Assembly: GCA_027484285.1 (NCBI GenBank)
Contig: JAIXTG010000200.1
Coordinates: 1 to 64,000 of the forward strand
Direction: 5' to 3'
Source: Oxalobacteraceae bacterium
GTDB lineage: Bacteria; Pseudomonadota; Gammaproteobacteria; Burkholderiales; Burkholderiaceae_D
DNA length: 64,000 nucleotides
Program-made: the position numbers and the translations under genes
The notes under the pieces: model-generated
Seen by the model: only the letters and a program-made list of their open reading frames with translations
What the model was told of the DNA's origin: nothing
The model's database searches: none
Part shown: piece by piece, positions 19,063-29,286 of the stretch
How the letters are laid out: the number at the start of each line of letters is the position of its first letter
Numbering within the stretch: the first letter of the stretch is position 1

Positions 19063-22000
19063 TCAGGTGACGATGACGCGCAGGTTGCGCACGAAGGGCC
19101 GGTGCTGTGGTGTGCCCGACAGCGCTAGCTTCACGCGCGTGGTCCGGTCGGCCCCGACCCCGACGAGGCTGCTGGCCTTGTAGGTGCGCTCGACCCAGCC
19201 GTTGCCGACTTCTACACCCGAGGACAGCGACAGGGCCTGGAAACTGCCCGACGTACCGGACTCCGCCTGCACCGTCACGCTGGACGTGCCAGGTGTCAGC
19301 GCATCGAAAGTCACTGCCACGTTGAAGGTGGCCGCAGCCGGAATGGCGCGGGACAGGTAGTCCCCCGCTGCCTCCAGCGTGCCGAACACCAACTGGGTGC
19401 CCGGATACAGGATCGGACTGGCCGTTTCCGAACCCGTCAGCTTGGCCGAGACCGCGAGGTTGCCCGAGAGCTTCTCGCTCAAGGCCAACCCCTGGTCCTC
19501 CGACAGGGTGTAGATCCGCCCCTGGGCGTCGGTCGCCAGAAACTGCACGTCGGTGCCGGCGGCCGGACGCTCGACGCCCGCAAGGGCCATCACATCCGAC
19601 AGATTCGTCACGGTGTACTGGCCCAGCGAGACCGACTTGGTAGTTTGCGTGAAGCGGCAACCCAAGAGACGGAAGGTCAGGTCCTGCGTCTGGTGCGGCG
19701 TCCAGGTGATGCCGTTGGAGGACGAGAGCAGCACGCCGATCTGGTAGGGCTGAGCGGTGACCCAACCGGTGCGCGGGTCGTACTTGCCGAGCTCGGCCAC
19801 CGACACGGCGTGGTTCGCATCGTCGGTGAGCACCACGATGGCGTACTCACGGTTGGCGTCGAGCGCCACCGGATCGAGCGTGATCCGGGTTGGGTTGCCA
19901 TCGGTCTTGATGTCCGAGGCATTGAGCCGGCCTTCGGTCAGCACCGTGGTGGTCGGGAGGCCGACTTGCGTCTCGCGGATCTGCACGATCACTGGCGCAG
20001 CGCCGCCCTTGGTGGTGAACCACAACTCCAAGCCACCGATGGTGCGGCGCTCGGGCAGCGTGAAGGTCTGCGCCAGCGGGTCCCAGCGACGCACCACCGT
20101 GGTCAGGATGCGTCGGCGCGTTTCGGTGATGATCTGGCCTCGCCCGACATAAGTCGCCGAACCGTAGCTGCCGCCGGCACCCAGGAATTCCACCAGCTTG
20201 GCGCCAGCCGGAATCGCCTGCGGGATCTGGAAGCTACCCGTGAGCAAACCGGAAACATTGGCCGACGTGCCGACCGGCTGCGAAATCCCGATGCCATCGA
20301 AGCGCAGTTGCGCCAAGGCTTCGTTCGGCCCAAAGCCCATGACGGTGTAGGCGACCTGCAAGCTGCGCAGAAACTGCGCCTCCTCGGACCGGGCGGCAAG
20401 CACCTGCTCACTGATCCGGGTGCCGACCACCTGTTCCAGGACGCCACTGCCCTCGATCAGGCGCTCGGTCACATCCGAGGCCCAGGTGGTGTTGGTCACC
20501 GTGAACTGGTCAACCGCTGGGTTCAAGGTGACCCGGGCCGGCACTGGCTCGAAGGCCTGGTAGGGGTTGATCTTCATCGCACCCGTGCGGGCCAGCTGCT
20601 CCACCACCGGGGTCAGGGTGTAGTCGAGCGTGATGAGGACGTTGCCGTTGTCCTTGGCGTGCTGGGCCGAAGCGGTGATCGGCAGCGTCAGGACACCCGC
20701 CACCACCGCGCCGGTCTGCGCCACACCCTGGTCACGCAGGTCATCGTCGAGGAAGTTGTCGACGAATAGGCCCTTCTTGGCGGCTGGCTCACGGATATTG
20801 GCGTCGACCCGCAGCCGTTCGAGGGCCATCAGATCGTAGAGATCGGCAATCTGGCGCTGCATCGCGGTCAGTTCCGAGACTTTTATCGTGCGGATGGCGA
20901 TGTTGCGCACCGCTGGTACGGAGGACGAGCGCCAGTCGTAGGCGATCTCTGCCAAGGCCAGGCGCGAGGCCGGCACGGTGGGTGCCACCGTATTTCTCAC
21001 CTGGCTGATGCCCTTGATGCGTTCCACCTGGCCATCGGCAGTGAGCGCCAGCACATCGATGCGCGGCAGCTTCCACTGGTAGTCGATGTACATCGTGGAG
21101 CCCTGCACCACGCCCGTGACCTTGAAGCCGGTGTCGGTCAGGTTCGTTGGGGTGAGGCTGGCGATGTACTGGTAGGTGACCTGGTAGCTCGATCCGGGAG
21201 CCGGCTCGGCACCGCCCGGGCTCCAGTCGATCTCATCGCCCACCACCTTGTAGTCGGTGCCTTGCGCATAGGTGGTCGTGCCTTGTTTGATGGTGAGCAC
21301 GGCCACCACCGTGGGTTCGGTCAGCACATCGCGGCTGCCGGTGAAGGCGCCGTGGATGACGGTCTCGGTCTTGGCCTGCGTCACCTTGATGTCGAGCACT
21401 TGGGCGAGCGGTGGCCGGTTGATGGTCACCACCATGGAGCCATCGCCCGAGTCATTGAAAACCTGTGGCTCGGAGGACACCCGCTGCAAATCCGGATCGA
21501 TGGGCAGACGCAGGCGCTGCGACTGGCTGCGCTCGACCTTGAAACCATCGATGTTGGCGCGGCCCTCCGCCACCGAAAAGATGTGCTCCTGGCTGTCGCT
21601 GTCCTGGGAGAGATAGCGCACCCCCAGCCCTTCGGTCACGTAATGACCGTTGGCGTCATAGTCGTAGCGCGCCAGGCTCGCAATCACGCCATCGAGCACC
21701 GGCGGCTGACGGCGGTTTTCAAGGATGCCGTTGTCCAGCGCATAGACGGCGTGGAAGTCTCCGGGCTGACCGTCACTGGTGCCGGCGCCTTCCCAGCCCC
21801 AGGCGAGGGTCTCCTGCAGACGGCCAGCCCCCGGCTCCTGGTAGTTGCGCACGCCGACGGCCGGCTCGCGCAGGATGGGATCTTCGAGTTCGGTGACAGT
21901 GCGGGTGGTGAAGCGCACACCGACGGCCACGCGACCATCAACAGGCACTGTGAAAGTAGCGGCCGGCACCTCGCGCACCGCGCCACGCAGATAGACGCGG

Positions 22001-22224
22001 CCGACTTCCAGGGTGACCAGGCCCGTATCCGCATCGATCTGCAGGTTGGCCCCGCTGACGATGTCGCCATCCTTCAACAGCGCATCAGCCACGCCTTGCA
22101 GGCGGTGGATCAGGGTCGTCTGAATCTCGTTGAGTTCTCGGGATTGCAGGCCGTCGCCGGCGCGGAACAAGAGCTGGGTGTAGTGCTTGGCCGGGTCAAA
22201 CAGGTTGTAGTAACGCTCGATCAT
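19063..22224 (-). CDS. Large DUF4815-like phage tail/baseplate protein
   Basis: 1053 aa; MIERYYNLFDPAKHYTQLLFRAGDGLQSRELNEIQ. Confidence 0.75.
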   Translation of the reverse strand: MIERYYNLFDPAKHYTQLLFRAGDGLQSRELNEIQTTLIHRLQGVADALLKDGDIVSGANLQIDADTGLVTLEVGRVYLRGAVREVPAATFTVPVDGRVAVGVRFTTRTVTELEDPILREPAVGVRNYQEPGAGRLQETLAWGWEGAGTSDGQPGDFHAVYALDNGILENRRQPPVLDGVIASLARYDYDANGHYVTEGLGVRYLSQDSDSQEHIFSVAEGRANIDGFKVERSQSQRLRLPIDPDLQRVSSEPQVFNDSGDGSMVVTINRPPLAQVLDIKVTQAKTETVIHGAFTGSRDVLTEPTVVAVLTIKQGTTTYAQGTDYKVVGDEIDWSPGGAEPAPGSSYQVTYQYIASLTPTNLTDTGFKVTGVVQGSTMYIDYQWKLPRIDVLALTADGQVERIKGISQVRNTVAPTVPASRLALAEIAYDWRSSSVPAVRNIAIRTIKVSELTAMQRQIADLYDLMALERLRVDANIREPAAKKGLFVDNFLDDDLRDQGVAQTGAVVAGVLTLPITASAQHAKDNGNVLITLDYTLTPVVEQLARTGAMKINPYQAFEPVPARVTLNPAVDQFTVTNTTWASDVTERLIEGSGVLEQVVGTRISEQVLAARSEEAQFLRSLQVAYTVMGFGPNEALAQLRFDGIGISQPVGTSANVSGLLTGSFQIPQAIPAGAKLVEFLGAGGSYGSATYVGRGQIITETRRRILTTVVRRWDPLAQTFTLPERRTIGGLELWFTTKGGAAPVIVQIRETQVGLPTTTVLTEGRLNASDIKTDGNPTRITLDPVALDANREYAIVVLTDDANHAVSVAELGKYDPRTGWVTAQPYQIGVLLSSSNGITWTPHQTQDLTFRLLGCRFTQTTKSVSLGQYTVTNLSDVMALAGVERPAAGTDVQFLATDAQGRIYTLSEDQGLALSEKLSGNLAVSAKLTGSETASPILYPGTQLVFGTLEAAGDYLSRAIPAAATFNVAVTFDALTPGTSSVTVQAESGTSGSFQALSLSSGVEVGNGWVERTYKASSLVGVGADRTTRVKLALSGTPQHRPFVRNLRVIVT

Positions 22225-22239
22225 GGGTGGCCTCGCGGA

Positions 22240-22932
22240 TTAGAAAGTGACAACGAATTCGAAGGTCTCGCGCGTGCTGGGTTGGCGCACGATGGGCACC
22301 GAGTTCTGCAGCACGAGGAGGATGCCGGGCTCAACGATTTGGCTCGGCACGAAGAATTTCTGCCCAACGGGCAATTGAGGATCGGTCTGGGTGCCAACGA
22401 AGAGTCCTTGCTCACGCACGATGGAGGTCGCGGCATCCTCGAAGTCGAAACGCACTCGGATGAAAAGGTGGTTCGTGGGCTCGGTGACCAGCCGGTAGCG
22501 TCCGGTCGGCACCACGATCTCACCCCCGGGGTCGGCGGCAACGAAATGCACCTCGTCCACCACCCGGCGGCCGACTTCGCGCAGCAGCGCCGTCTGGCCA
22601 ATCGACTCGGGCGGGTGCGAAACCTTGAAGTGAACCGTGACGTCACCGCCTTCGGGGATGGCGCTGGCCGGCAGGCGGCGGATCACGCCCTCACGGGCAT
22701 GGGCGCTGTAGTCGATGTCGAGCGCGTACTCGGTCTGGTCATCCAGCGAGGTGACGCGAATGTCGGCCAGGTGCATAAAGCCCAGCTCGATCACACCCGC
22801 CTCGTCAAAGGGTGTGCTGATCGCCTTGGTGGTGTCCCACAGCGGGTCGCCCTCGCCCAGGGCGAGGTGCAGGGTTTGTTCTTTGATCGCGGCGGCAAGC
22901 GCAGCGCGACCGCTGGCAGTCAGGATGGCCAT
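22240..22932 (-). CDS. Tail-collar fibre protein N-terminal-domain type
   Basis: MAILTASGRAALAAAIKEQTLHLALGEGDPLWD; start chosen at internal ATG (ORF extends to 22968). Confidence 0.75.
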   Translation of the reverse strand: MAILTASGRAALAAAIKEQTLHLALGEGDPLWDTTKAISTPFDEAGVIELGFMHLADIRVTSLDDQTEYALDIDYSAHAREGVIRRLPASAIPEGGDVTVHFKVSHPPESIGQTALLREVGRRVVDEVHFVAADPGGEIVVPTGRYRLVTEPTNHLFIRVRFDFEDAATSIVREQGLFVGTQTDPQLPVGQKFFVPSQIVEPGILLVLQNSVPIVRQPSTRETFEFVVTF

Positions 22933-22995
22933 CGGGTGCTCCAGAAAATGAATGAGGGAGAAATGCACAGCAGCAGCGCTCGGTGCGCCGCCGAA

Positions 22996-24570
22996 TCAGT
23001 TCAGCGTCTGATGGGTCGCGCCGATCAGCTCGCGGGTGTCGGTCCAGGTTAAAGATGGCCAGCGCACACCGGTCCAGGTCTGGCCTTGCCAGACAGCGCG
23101 GGTACTGAGGGCAGGCTCGCGCGCGGTCAATATCTGTGGGGCATCGCTGGCTTCAGCGCTACGGGTCAGTAAGCGCGACAGGCTCGGGCGGGCGTCGTCG
23201 AAGACATAGGGCAGGTTCTCGGTCAGGCCAGAGATGCAAATTTGCATCTCTGTCAGCGCTCGCCACTCGACCTCGGCCACATCACCCAAGGTGAGATCGC
23301 CCAGGGTGGGCAGCGGCCGGGTGCGCAACAGTGCTCGCCGGGGCGTGCGGGTATTGACCTCGCCCAGAATGACCTCACTGAGCACCACCTGCGCCCTCTG
23401 GTAAAGGCGTGGCCGCCAGCCAGCTGCATCGGGCAGGCCCAAGTTGCCCCGGGTGTGATCACGCCGCACAAAAACCCGGTCGAGGCTGGGCACGGACTCG
23501 CCCAAGGCCCACATCCCCAGTGCCTGATCGGCGCGGGCCTGGACCCGGTGAACAGCGAGATGGTCGCGGTGGGCCTGCAGGCTCAAGGTCGGCACGACCA
23601 GATCACCCGGGTGGCCACGAAGGGTTCGCTCCAGTACTTCGACGCGGATCAGCCGATGCGGCGTCGCGGACAGCTTGTCACTGCCCCCCAGGGTGATCGC
23701 CTGTCCGACCTCTTGCCAAGCAAAGCGCGGTAGGTTGGCATTGATATCGCCCAAGGGCGTGCTGTCAGAGAGCACCACCATCGCCCGCGCGAAACGGCGT
23801 TCGGGCAACCATGACTGCGCATCCAGCAGGCCCAGCGCATTGGCCAGCGTAAAGAGGTGCGAATGCAGGATCTCCTCGTTGGGCGTGTGACCAGGATCGC
23901 CCAGACTGGAGAAGTCCAGCAGGTAGCGATCCATCAGGCGCGCGAGCGCAAAGCGCACGGCCTCACGGTTCGGCTCGATCTGTTGTCCGGATGCCAGCGC
24001 GTGCTGCGCGAAGCCTCGCCCAAACGACAACTTGGTGCGCCCGTCTCTCCAGAACACCCCACTGTGATCCGACAGCAGCGCCTCGCCCAGCCGACTCTCA
24101 TCCAGCACGATGCGACGCAGGTCATGGCCGTGATAGAGGCGTGATAGCCGACTGCGGGCCGGTGCCGACAGCCGCGCAATGGCGATCAGGTTGGCAATCG
24201 CCGTGTCGCTGTCGAGCACCAGCCCCGGATCGAGTTGGAACTCGGCAAAGTGAACACCGGGCGGTTCCTGCTCGACCGTGGCGCGCATCCCGATCCAGGA
24301 CAAGGCGGTCGCCAGTGCGGCAGGCGTGCCACGCAGCCGTTGCCAGAGGATGCCCTCGGCAATCGCCTGCCTTGGCTGGGGCAGGTAGGGCAACAATTCG
24401 CCGAGGCCATACTCCCAGATCAGCCAGGGCAGCAGCGGGTCCGACGGATCGGTCTTGAACTGGCGGATCGCATCTGCCGGCAGTGCCAGCTTGGACAGCG
24501 GATCGGTCGCCAGGGATAACGCCTGCTCCAGCGGTGTGGCATTGGCGGGCAGCAGATGGTCAGCGGTCAT
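22996..24570 (-). CDS. I: Phage tail protein I-like
   Basis: LLPANATPLEQALSLA..LPWLIWEYG..., position after gpJ. Confidence 0.8.
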   Translation of the reverse strand: MTADHLLPANATPLEQALSLATDPLSKLALPADAIRQFKTDPSDPLLPWLIWEYGLGELLPYLPQPRQAIAEGILWQRLRGTPAALATALSWIGMRATVEQEPPGVHFAEFQLDPGLVLDSDTAIANLIAIARLSAPARSRLSRLYHGHDLRRIVLDESRLGEALLSDHSGVFWRDGRTKLSFGRGFAQHALASGQQIEPNREAVRFALARLMDRYLLDFSSLGDPGHTPNEEILHSHLFTLANALGLLDAQSWLPERRFARAMVVLSDSTPLGDINANLPRFAWQEVGQAITLGGSDKLSATPHRLIRVEVLERTLRGHPGDLVVPTLSLQAHRDHLAVHRVQARADQALGMWALGESVPSLDRVFVRRDHTRGNLGLPDAAGWRPRLYQRAQVVLSEVILGEVNTRTPRRALLRTRPLPTLGDLTLGDVAEVEWRALTEMQICISGLTENLPYVFDDARPSLSRLLTRSAEASDAPQILTAREPALSTRAVWQGQTWTGVRWPSLTWTDTRELIGATHQTLN

Positions 24571-24612
24571 GTGCCCTCCAACGCAGGGGGAGAAATGGGA
24601 AGGCGCGAAGCG

Positions 24613-25455
24613 CTATCGATCCCGCCCCGCAAATTCCAGGTTCAGATTCATCAGCCGCACCGCCTGGTTGGCGTTGGCGCGAATGTCGGTCGTCGGCGCG
24701 AGCAACTCGACCTTGTGCACGCCGGGACGCTGCAGCTCGCCAATCACCCAGGAGGGCGTCAGATCCCAGCCCAGGCCCGAGTGCGCAGCCAATGCTTCCT
24801 TGAAACGTGCCCCGATGGCCTCGAAGGCCACCATCGGCGTGTCGGGGTAGAGCCAGATCCGGGCGATCACGGTGACGGGAATCAGCACGGCTGGCACCAC
24901 CTCGACGGTATCGGTCAGCACCCGGATGTCGTCACGCAGCACAACCGCGCGAACAGCATCGAGCACCGCATCCGGAACGGTGTCTGCTTCACCCTTGGCG
25001 AGCACGCTGATGCGCACACGCCCGGGTTCCGGGCTGTCGACCTCGACATCGGCCACCTCGGGGGATGCCGAGAGTGCCCAATAACGGTAATGCGCCGCCC
25101 CGCCCGCATTGGCAAAGCCGATGATGCGTTGACGGGTGCGCAGGCGCAGCGCCTCATCGGTCTCATCCATCAAGCGCGTCACGCCGTAGAAAGCGGCCAG
25201 ATGGTCGAGATCGCTGCCTGTGGCAAAAGCCAGGAGGGAGGCCTTGGCAGCGGCGTTGATTCGGTTTCTGAGCAGCACTTCCCGGTAGGCTGCGACCTCC
25301 AGGAGTTTCACGGCCGGGTCCGAGGCCAGGAGCGCCGAGTAGTCCGGGTAGCGGGATTGAAACTCCGTCTGCAGTTCCGAGAAGATCGTCTCGAAGGACA
25401 AGGTCTCGATCACTGCCGGGGTTGGCAAACTCGCCAGATCACTGAGCGTGGTCAT
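24613..25455 (-). CDS. J: Baseplate assembly protein J
   Basis: 280 aa; FQSRYPDYSALLASDPAVKLLEVAAYREVLLRNRINAAAKA. Confidence 0.9.
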   Translation of the reverse strand: MTTLSDLASLPTPAVIETLSFETIFSELQTEFQSRYPDYSALLASDPAVKLLEVAAYREVLLRNRINAAAKASLLAFATGSDLDHLAAFYGVTRLMDETDEALRLRTRQRIIGFANAGGAAHYRYWALSASPEVADVEVDSPEPGRVRISVLAKGEADTVPDAVLDAVRAVVLRDDIRVLTDTVEVVPAVLIPVTVIARIWLYPDTPMVAFEAIGARFKEALAAHSGLGWDLTPSWVIGELQRPGVHKVELLAPTTDIRANANQAVRLMNLNLEFAGRDR

Positions 25456-25791
25456 TCACACCTCCACTGCGGTGAGCACGGTGGCTTGGCCATCGGGCAG
25501 ATAGATGCCTTCCAGATCGAGCACGACTTGCCCGACTTCTGCCCTGGCGATGCGAACGCGGGTGAGCTTGAAACGCGGCTCCCAGCGCGCCAGGGCCTCG
25601 GCGGTGGCCGAGTACAGATCCATGGCAAGCCTCGGGGTCATGGGGTTGTCGACCAGCGTGGGCAGGCGTGAGCCATAGTCACGGCGCATCACGCGGGTGC
25701 CGATGCGGGTGGTCAGGATGTCGCGGATGCTCTGGCGCAGGTGGTCGATGCCAGCCAGGGGTTGGCCGGTTTGGGCGTTGATTCCGAGCAT
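25456..25791 (-). CDS. W: Baseplate wedge protein W (gp25-like)
   Basis: DHLRQSIRDILTTRIGTRVMRRDYGSRLPTLVDNP. Confidence 0.9.
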   Translation of the reverse strand: MLGINAQTGQPLAGIDHLRQSIRDILTTRIGTRVMRRDYGSRLPTLVDNPMTPRLAMDLYSATAEALARWEPRFKLTRVRIARAEVGQVVLDLEGIYLPDGQATVLTAVEV

Positions 25792-25797
25792 CGCTGA

Positions 25798-26082
25798 TTA
25801 CCCTGCATAGACATTGGCTGACCCTTCGGCCACGCTCGAACCACAGGCCACCGGATCGCCGATGCGTCCGACGGCCTGACCCTCTACAAACACACTGGTG
25901 CTTCCCTCCGCCAGCACGCTGGCGTGACAGGCGGGACCACAGCAGTGAGTTCCCCAGGCATCCCCCACCCGATGCACCGCGATGCCATTGATGAACACCG
26001 AGGCGGCAGCGGAGGTACTCGGGCGTGCCGGGAAACAGCCGTGGCCGGTGCATTGATCACCGAGACGAGTGACGGCGGGCAT
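25798..26082 (-). CDS. PAAR-domain protein
   Basis: MPAVTRLGDQCTGHGCFPARPSTSAA..GSTSVFVEGQAVGRIGDPV. Confidence 0.85.
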   Translation of the reverse strand: MPAVTRLGDQCTGHGCFPARPSTSAAASVFINGIAVHRVGDAWGTHCCGPACHASVLAEGSTSVFVEGQAVGRIGDPVACGSSVAEGSANVYAG

Positions 26083-26093
26083 GGCGACCTCCT

Positions 26094-26570
26094 TCAGTTC
26101 AGATCAATCCGGGGTGCAGTCAGCCGCGCACCCTGATCGCTGAGCTCCAATCGCGTCGGGCCAATCTCCAGTACGATTTTCCCGCCCGCTGGCACGGCCA
26201 AGCGCCAGTGTTGCTGCGCCCGGTCGTACTCCATCACCGCTCCGTCCCTGAACAGGGTGCGCGAGACATCCGCTGAATCGGCCGGAGCAGGATGGTCTGC
26301 CCGGTAGATCGAGCCGACCACCACCGCTTGGTTGAGATCGCCACCCGGGGCAACGAGCAGCACCTGCTCCCCTGGCTCCGGCGGATGCCAGGTCCGATCC
26401 TGACCAGCACGCACCGTCGCAAAGGGCAACCAGCCGGTGGTGATGGGACCGGCCTGCACCCGCACACGGGCACGGGCAGTGTCGAGCGCCACCACCTGCC
26501 CCATCAGCGCCACATTGCTGATGCGCCGCTCGGCCTCGGTCATGTCCTGGTGCAGGTTGCGCTGGCTCAT
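26094..26570 (-). CDS. V: Baseplate spike protein V
   Basis: 158 aa; VARVRVQAGPITTGWLPFATVRAGQDRTWHPPEPGEQVLLVAPGGDLNQAVVVGSIY. Confidence 0.88.
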   Translation of the reverse strand: MSQRNLHQDMTEAERRISNVALMGQVVALDTARARVRVQAGPITTGWLPFATVRAGQDRTWHPPEPGEQVLLVAPGGDLNQAVVVGSIYRADHPAPADSADVSRTLFRDGAVMEYDRAQQHWRLAVPAGGKIVLEIGPTRLELSDQGARLTAPRIDLN

Positions 26571-27121
26571 GAACCTGGCTCCCGGTAGTGCGTGCCACCC
26601 GGCTGATAGCTGTGCTCATGGCCAGTGCCAATCTCCGGCACCCAGCTGACCAGCACCTGCAGCGGCAACACCCCGTCATCGATCACAGGCTTGGTCCAGT
26701 AGCTGACTTCGAACGACAGGCGAGCGGCCAGCACCGGCGTATCACCCTCACCGCCTTGATCCACCTCGGTGCGGGTGAGGCGCGTGCCTTCGACCAGCAG
26801 TCCCAAAGTCTCATCGGCATCGAGGATGGCTTCCACCGCCTGGGCCAGCACATCGGCCTCTTCGGCGGCGGCGTCGCCACTGGCGATGATTTCCACCGAC
26901 AGTTCGAGCTTCCGATAGCGCAGTCCCGGATCGGCATTGGGCTGATCCTCGATGCGCTCATCGCGCGTGTAGATCAGGATGGCCGGCAACTTGCCAGCAA
27001 ACAGCGGCGTGCTGCGGTGGATGCTGATGCGTGCCGGCGTGATGCGTGTATCCACCTTGGGCAAAGACTCAATGAGTCGCGCGGCGACCACCTCACGGAT
27101 CAGGGTGCGTGGATGCGTCAT
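26567..27121 (-). CDS. Putative tail terminator/minor tail protein
   Basis: 184 aa; position between head-tail joining and baseplate genes. Confidence 0.55.
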   Translation of the reverse strand: MTHPRTLIREVVAARLIESLPKVDTRITPARISIHRSTPLFAGKLPAILIYTRDERIEDQPNADPGLRYRKLELSVEIIASGDAAAEEADVLAQAVEAILDADETLGLLVEGTRLTRTEVDQGGEGDTPVLAARLSFEVSYWTKPVIDDGVLPLQVLVSWVPEIGTGHEHSYQPGGTHYREPGS

Positions 27122-27452
27122 GGCCGCCCCCTTTATGCAGCATCAGCTTCAGAAAGCCATGACCGTCGGGGCGTACCTCGACAATCAGGTAGAGCGCACC
27201 TTGCACCGTCACCGCATCGCCCTCGGTCGGGGTGGCCGGCAGATCCGCCAGCCGCACCTCGAGCACTGGCTGCACGCTGGACACCGGCACACCCGTGCTG
27301 GCATCCACCTCCTGGTGCGCCGCCGAGAACACCCCCCGGCCCGGCAGCGCCTCGGCCTGCCCTTCGAGGTGAAACACCACCGGATCACCGAAGGTGGTGA
27401 GCACGATGGATGACATGGCGCGGGTCAAGTCACCAAAGACCGTCATGGTCAC
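27093..27452 (-). CDS. Putative head-tail joining protein
   Basis: 119 aa just downstream of major capsid gene. Confidence 0.5.
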   Translation of the reverse strand: MTMTVFGDLTRAMSSIVLTTFGDPVVFHLEGQAEALPGRGVFSAAHQEVDASTGVPVSSVQPVLEVRLADLPATPTEGDAVTVQGALYLIVEVRPDGHGFLKLMLHKGGGHDASTHPDP

Positions 27453-27464
27453 CTCCCATCACGA

Positions 27465-28493
27465 TCACCAGCCATTGTTCGAGAAGAGCCGCACGGTCAG
27501 CGCCGGGCGTTTCACAATCGGCAGCGGGTTGGACTGGGTGTAGATGTCGACGCCCGTGCCATTCGGACGAGCCAACTGATGGGCGTAGAGCTCCTGGCCA
27601 TAGGTGCCGACGGCTTCCATCAGGTTCGCCGGGGCGAAGTAGGTGCGGAAGGTGTCCAGCGTACCCAGCGGGAACGCCACACCTTCGCGCGGCGGGATCA
27701 GGCGCACGGATGTACCGTTGGCGAGCGTCACCGTGCCGAAATACTCCTCGAACAGGATGGAGCCAAAACGAAAGCCCCGGCGCACATCGTCGCGCAACGG
27801 ATTGGTACCGGCCGCGCCTTGGTAGAAGGTATAGGCCTCCTTGACGGTCTTGTGCTTGACCAGTGCATCGAAGAACTCGGGGCTGACCAGGGCGTGGATG
27901 GTGGTCATCATCTCGCCTTTGAGGTTCTCCTCGATGTGGCGGGCCACCTGGGTGCAGTGGATGACCATGTCCTCGGTGCCACCGAACACGAAATCCACCT
28001 CGGGCTTCTGGATGCCGAACTCGTCGTGCCAGTCGTAGAGGGTGTTGCCAGCACCATCCTTGGTGATACCCAAGAGTGCATTGACGCGCATGTACTCCAG
28101 CGTCTGCGCGTGTTTCGCACGCATCCGGGCGAGCTTGCGGGTCATCACGGTCACCAGCGGGTCTTCGCCAGCGGCCAGACCGAGGCCCCGAATACCCTGG
28201 ATTTCCTCGGGCAGCACCACGTCGTTGTGGGGGATGTGGGGTACGGCAAACGAGCGCACCGAGCGCTTGTCGGTGGTGCCCACGGTCGCGGGCGCACCGG
28301 GGGCCACGGCCGGCAGCAAGCGCAGTTCGCCTTCGATGGACTCGATGGTGACGTTGCGCTGCGAGATGGGCTCGGGTGCAAACAGCCCCAGCTGGCCGAC
28401 CCGGCCATAGGGGTTGGGCAGCATCTGGATGGCGGCTGACATCTCGGCCAGCGTGAAGCCGCCGGCGTCGAAAGGATTGACGATCACGGTCAT
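27465..28493 (-). CDS. Major capsid protein (lambda gpE family)
   Basis: 342 aa; FTLAEMSAAIQMLPNPYGRVGQLGLFAPEPISQRNVTIE. Confidence 0.9.
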   Translation of the reverse strand: MTVIVNPFDAGGFTLAEMSAAIQMLPNPYGRVGQLGLFAPEPISQRNVTIESIEGELRLLPAVAPGAPATVGTTDKRSVRSFAVPHIPHNDVVLPEEIQGIRGLGLAAGEDPLVTVMTRKLARMRAKHAQTLEYMRVNALLGITKDGAGNTLYDWHDEFGIQKPEVDFVFGGTEDMVIHCTQVARHIEENLKGEMMTTIHALVSPEFFDALVKHKTVKEAYTFYQGAAGTNPLRDDVRRGFRFGSILFEEYFGTVTLANGTSVRLIPPREGVAFPLGTLDTFRTYFAPANLMEAVGTYGQELYAHQLARPNGTGVDIYTQSNPLPIVKRPALTVRLFSNNGW

Positions 28494-28507
28494 GAGGAAA
28501 CTCCTGT

Positions 28508-28900
28508 TCAGGCAGCGGCGCGCACGACGATGCCGTGGGCAGCCAGTTGCTGGTGTTTGAGGGATTGGGCGGCGGCGTCCGTGACCGAGGCATCAAAGGT
28601 CAAGGCACGGTCGGCGACGATCACTTGGCCGCGCGCGAGCACAACGGCTTGGGTGTCGGTGTCACTGGCGGCGACCGGGTGCAGCAGCACTGCGTTGGCA
28701 ATCTCGGCACCCTCGATACCCGTGGTCGATGCCGCCGGTGAAAACGTATAGACGCCCGTGGCGGTGATGCGACCGAGCACGGCACCCAGCGGATAAGCGG
28801 CACCCGCCTTCAGGGTCACCGTCTCGCGGGTGTAGTCCGGGTCGGACTCGCGCTTGATCAGATCACCGAGGGTCGCAGGCGAAATCAAAGGTGTGCTCAT
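28508..28900 (-). CDS. Head decoration protein (gpD-like)
   Basis: 130 aa; directly upstream of capsid gene. Confidence 0.82.
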   Translation of the reverse strand: MSTPLISPATLGDLIKRESDPDYTRETVTLKAGAAYPLGAVLGRITATGVYTFSPAASTTGIEGAEIANAVLLHPVAASDTDTQAVVLARGQVIVADRALTFDASVTDAAAQSLKHQQLAAHGIVVRAAA

Positions 28901-29286
28901 TTACGACCTCCATAGGCTTGGGCCGCTTTGACCAGGGGACTGTCAGCGACGGATTGGGGTTTGGTGCAGGGTTGCTGCGGAGCCTCGGCGACGATGTCTT
29001 GCGCCACATCACGTTCGGCGGCCTGCTTCAGCACCGACTGGCGCAGCGCATCCGGCGTGACGCCACGGGCCAGGGCCTGGGCCGGATCGACCGTCACGCC
29101 GAGGCGCTTGGCCTGGGCAGCGATCTCGGTCAGCTCGGCAAGCTGGCGTCGCAGTCGCTGCTCAACCTGGGCCGTGATGGCCGCTTCATCGAGCGGCGGG
29201 GTTTGCGGTGACTGCACCGGGGCCGGGTTCGCTGTCGAACCTTCCAGGGCGTCGTCCAATGGCGTGACGGGGTTGTGATTATTCAT
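28897..29286 (-). CDS. Predicted internal scaffold protein (Nu3-like)
   Basis: In-frame ATG at 29286 preceded by AAGGAG (29293-29298) with 6-nt spacing; yields MNNHNPVTPLDDALEG... Confidence 0.65.
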   Translation of the reverse strand: MNNHNPVTPLDDALEGSTANPAPVQSPQTPPLDEAAITAQVEQRLRRQLAELTEIAAQAKRLGVTVDPAQALARGVTPDALRQSVLKQAAERDVAQDIVAEAPQQPCTKPQSVADSPLVKAAQAYGGRK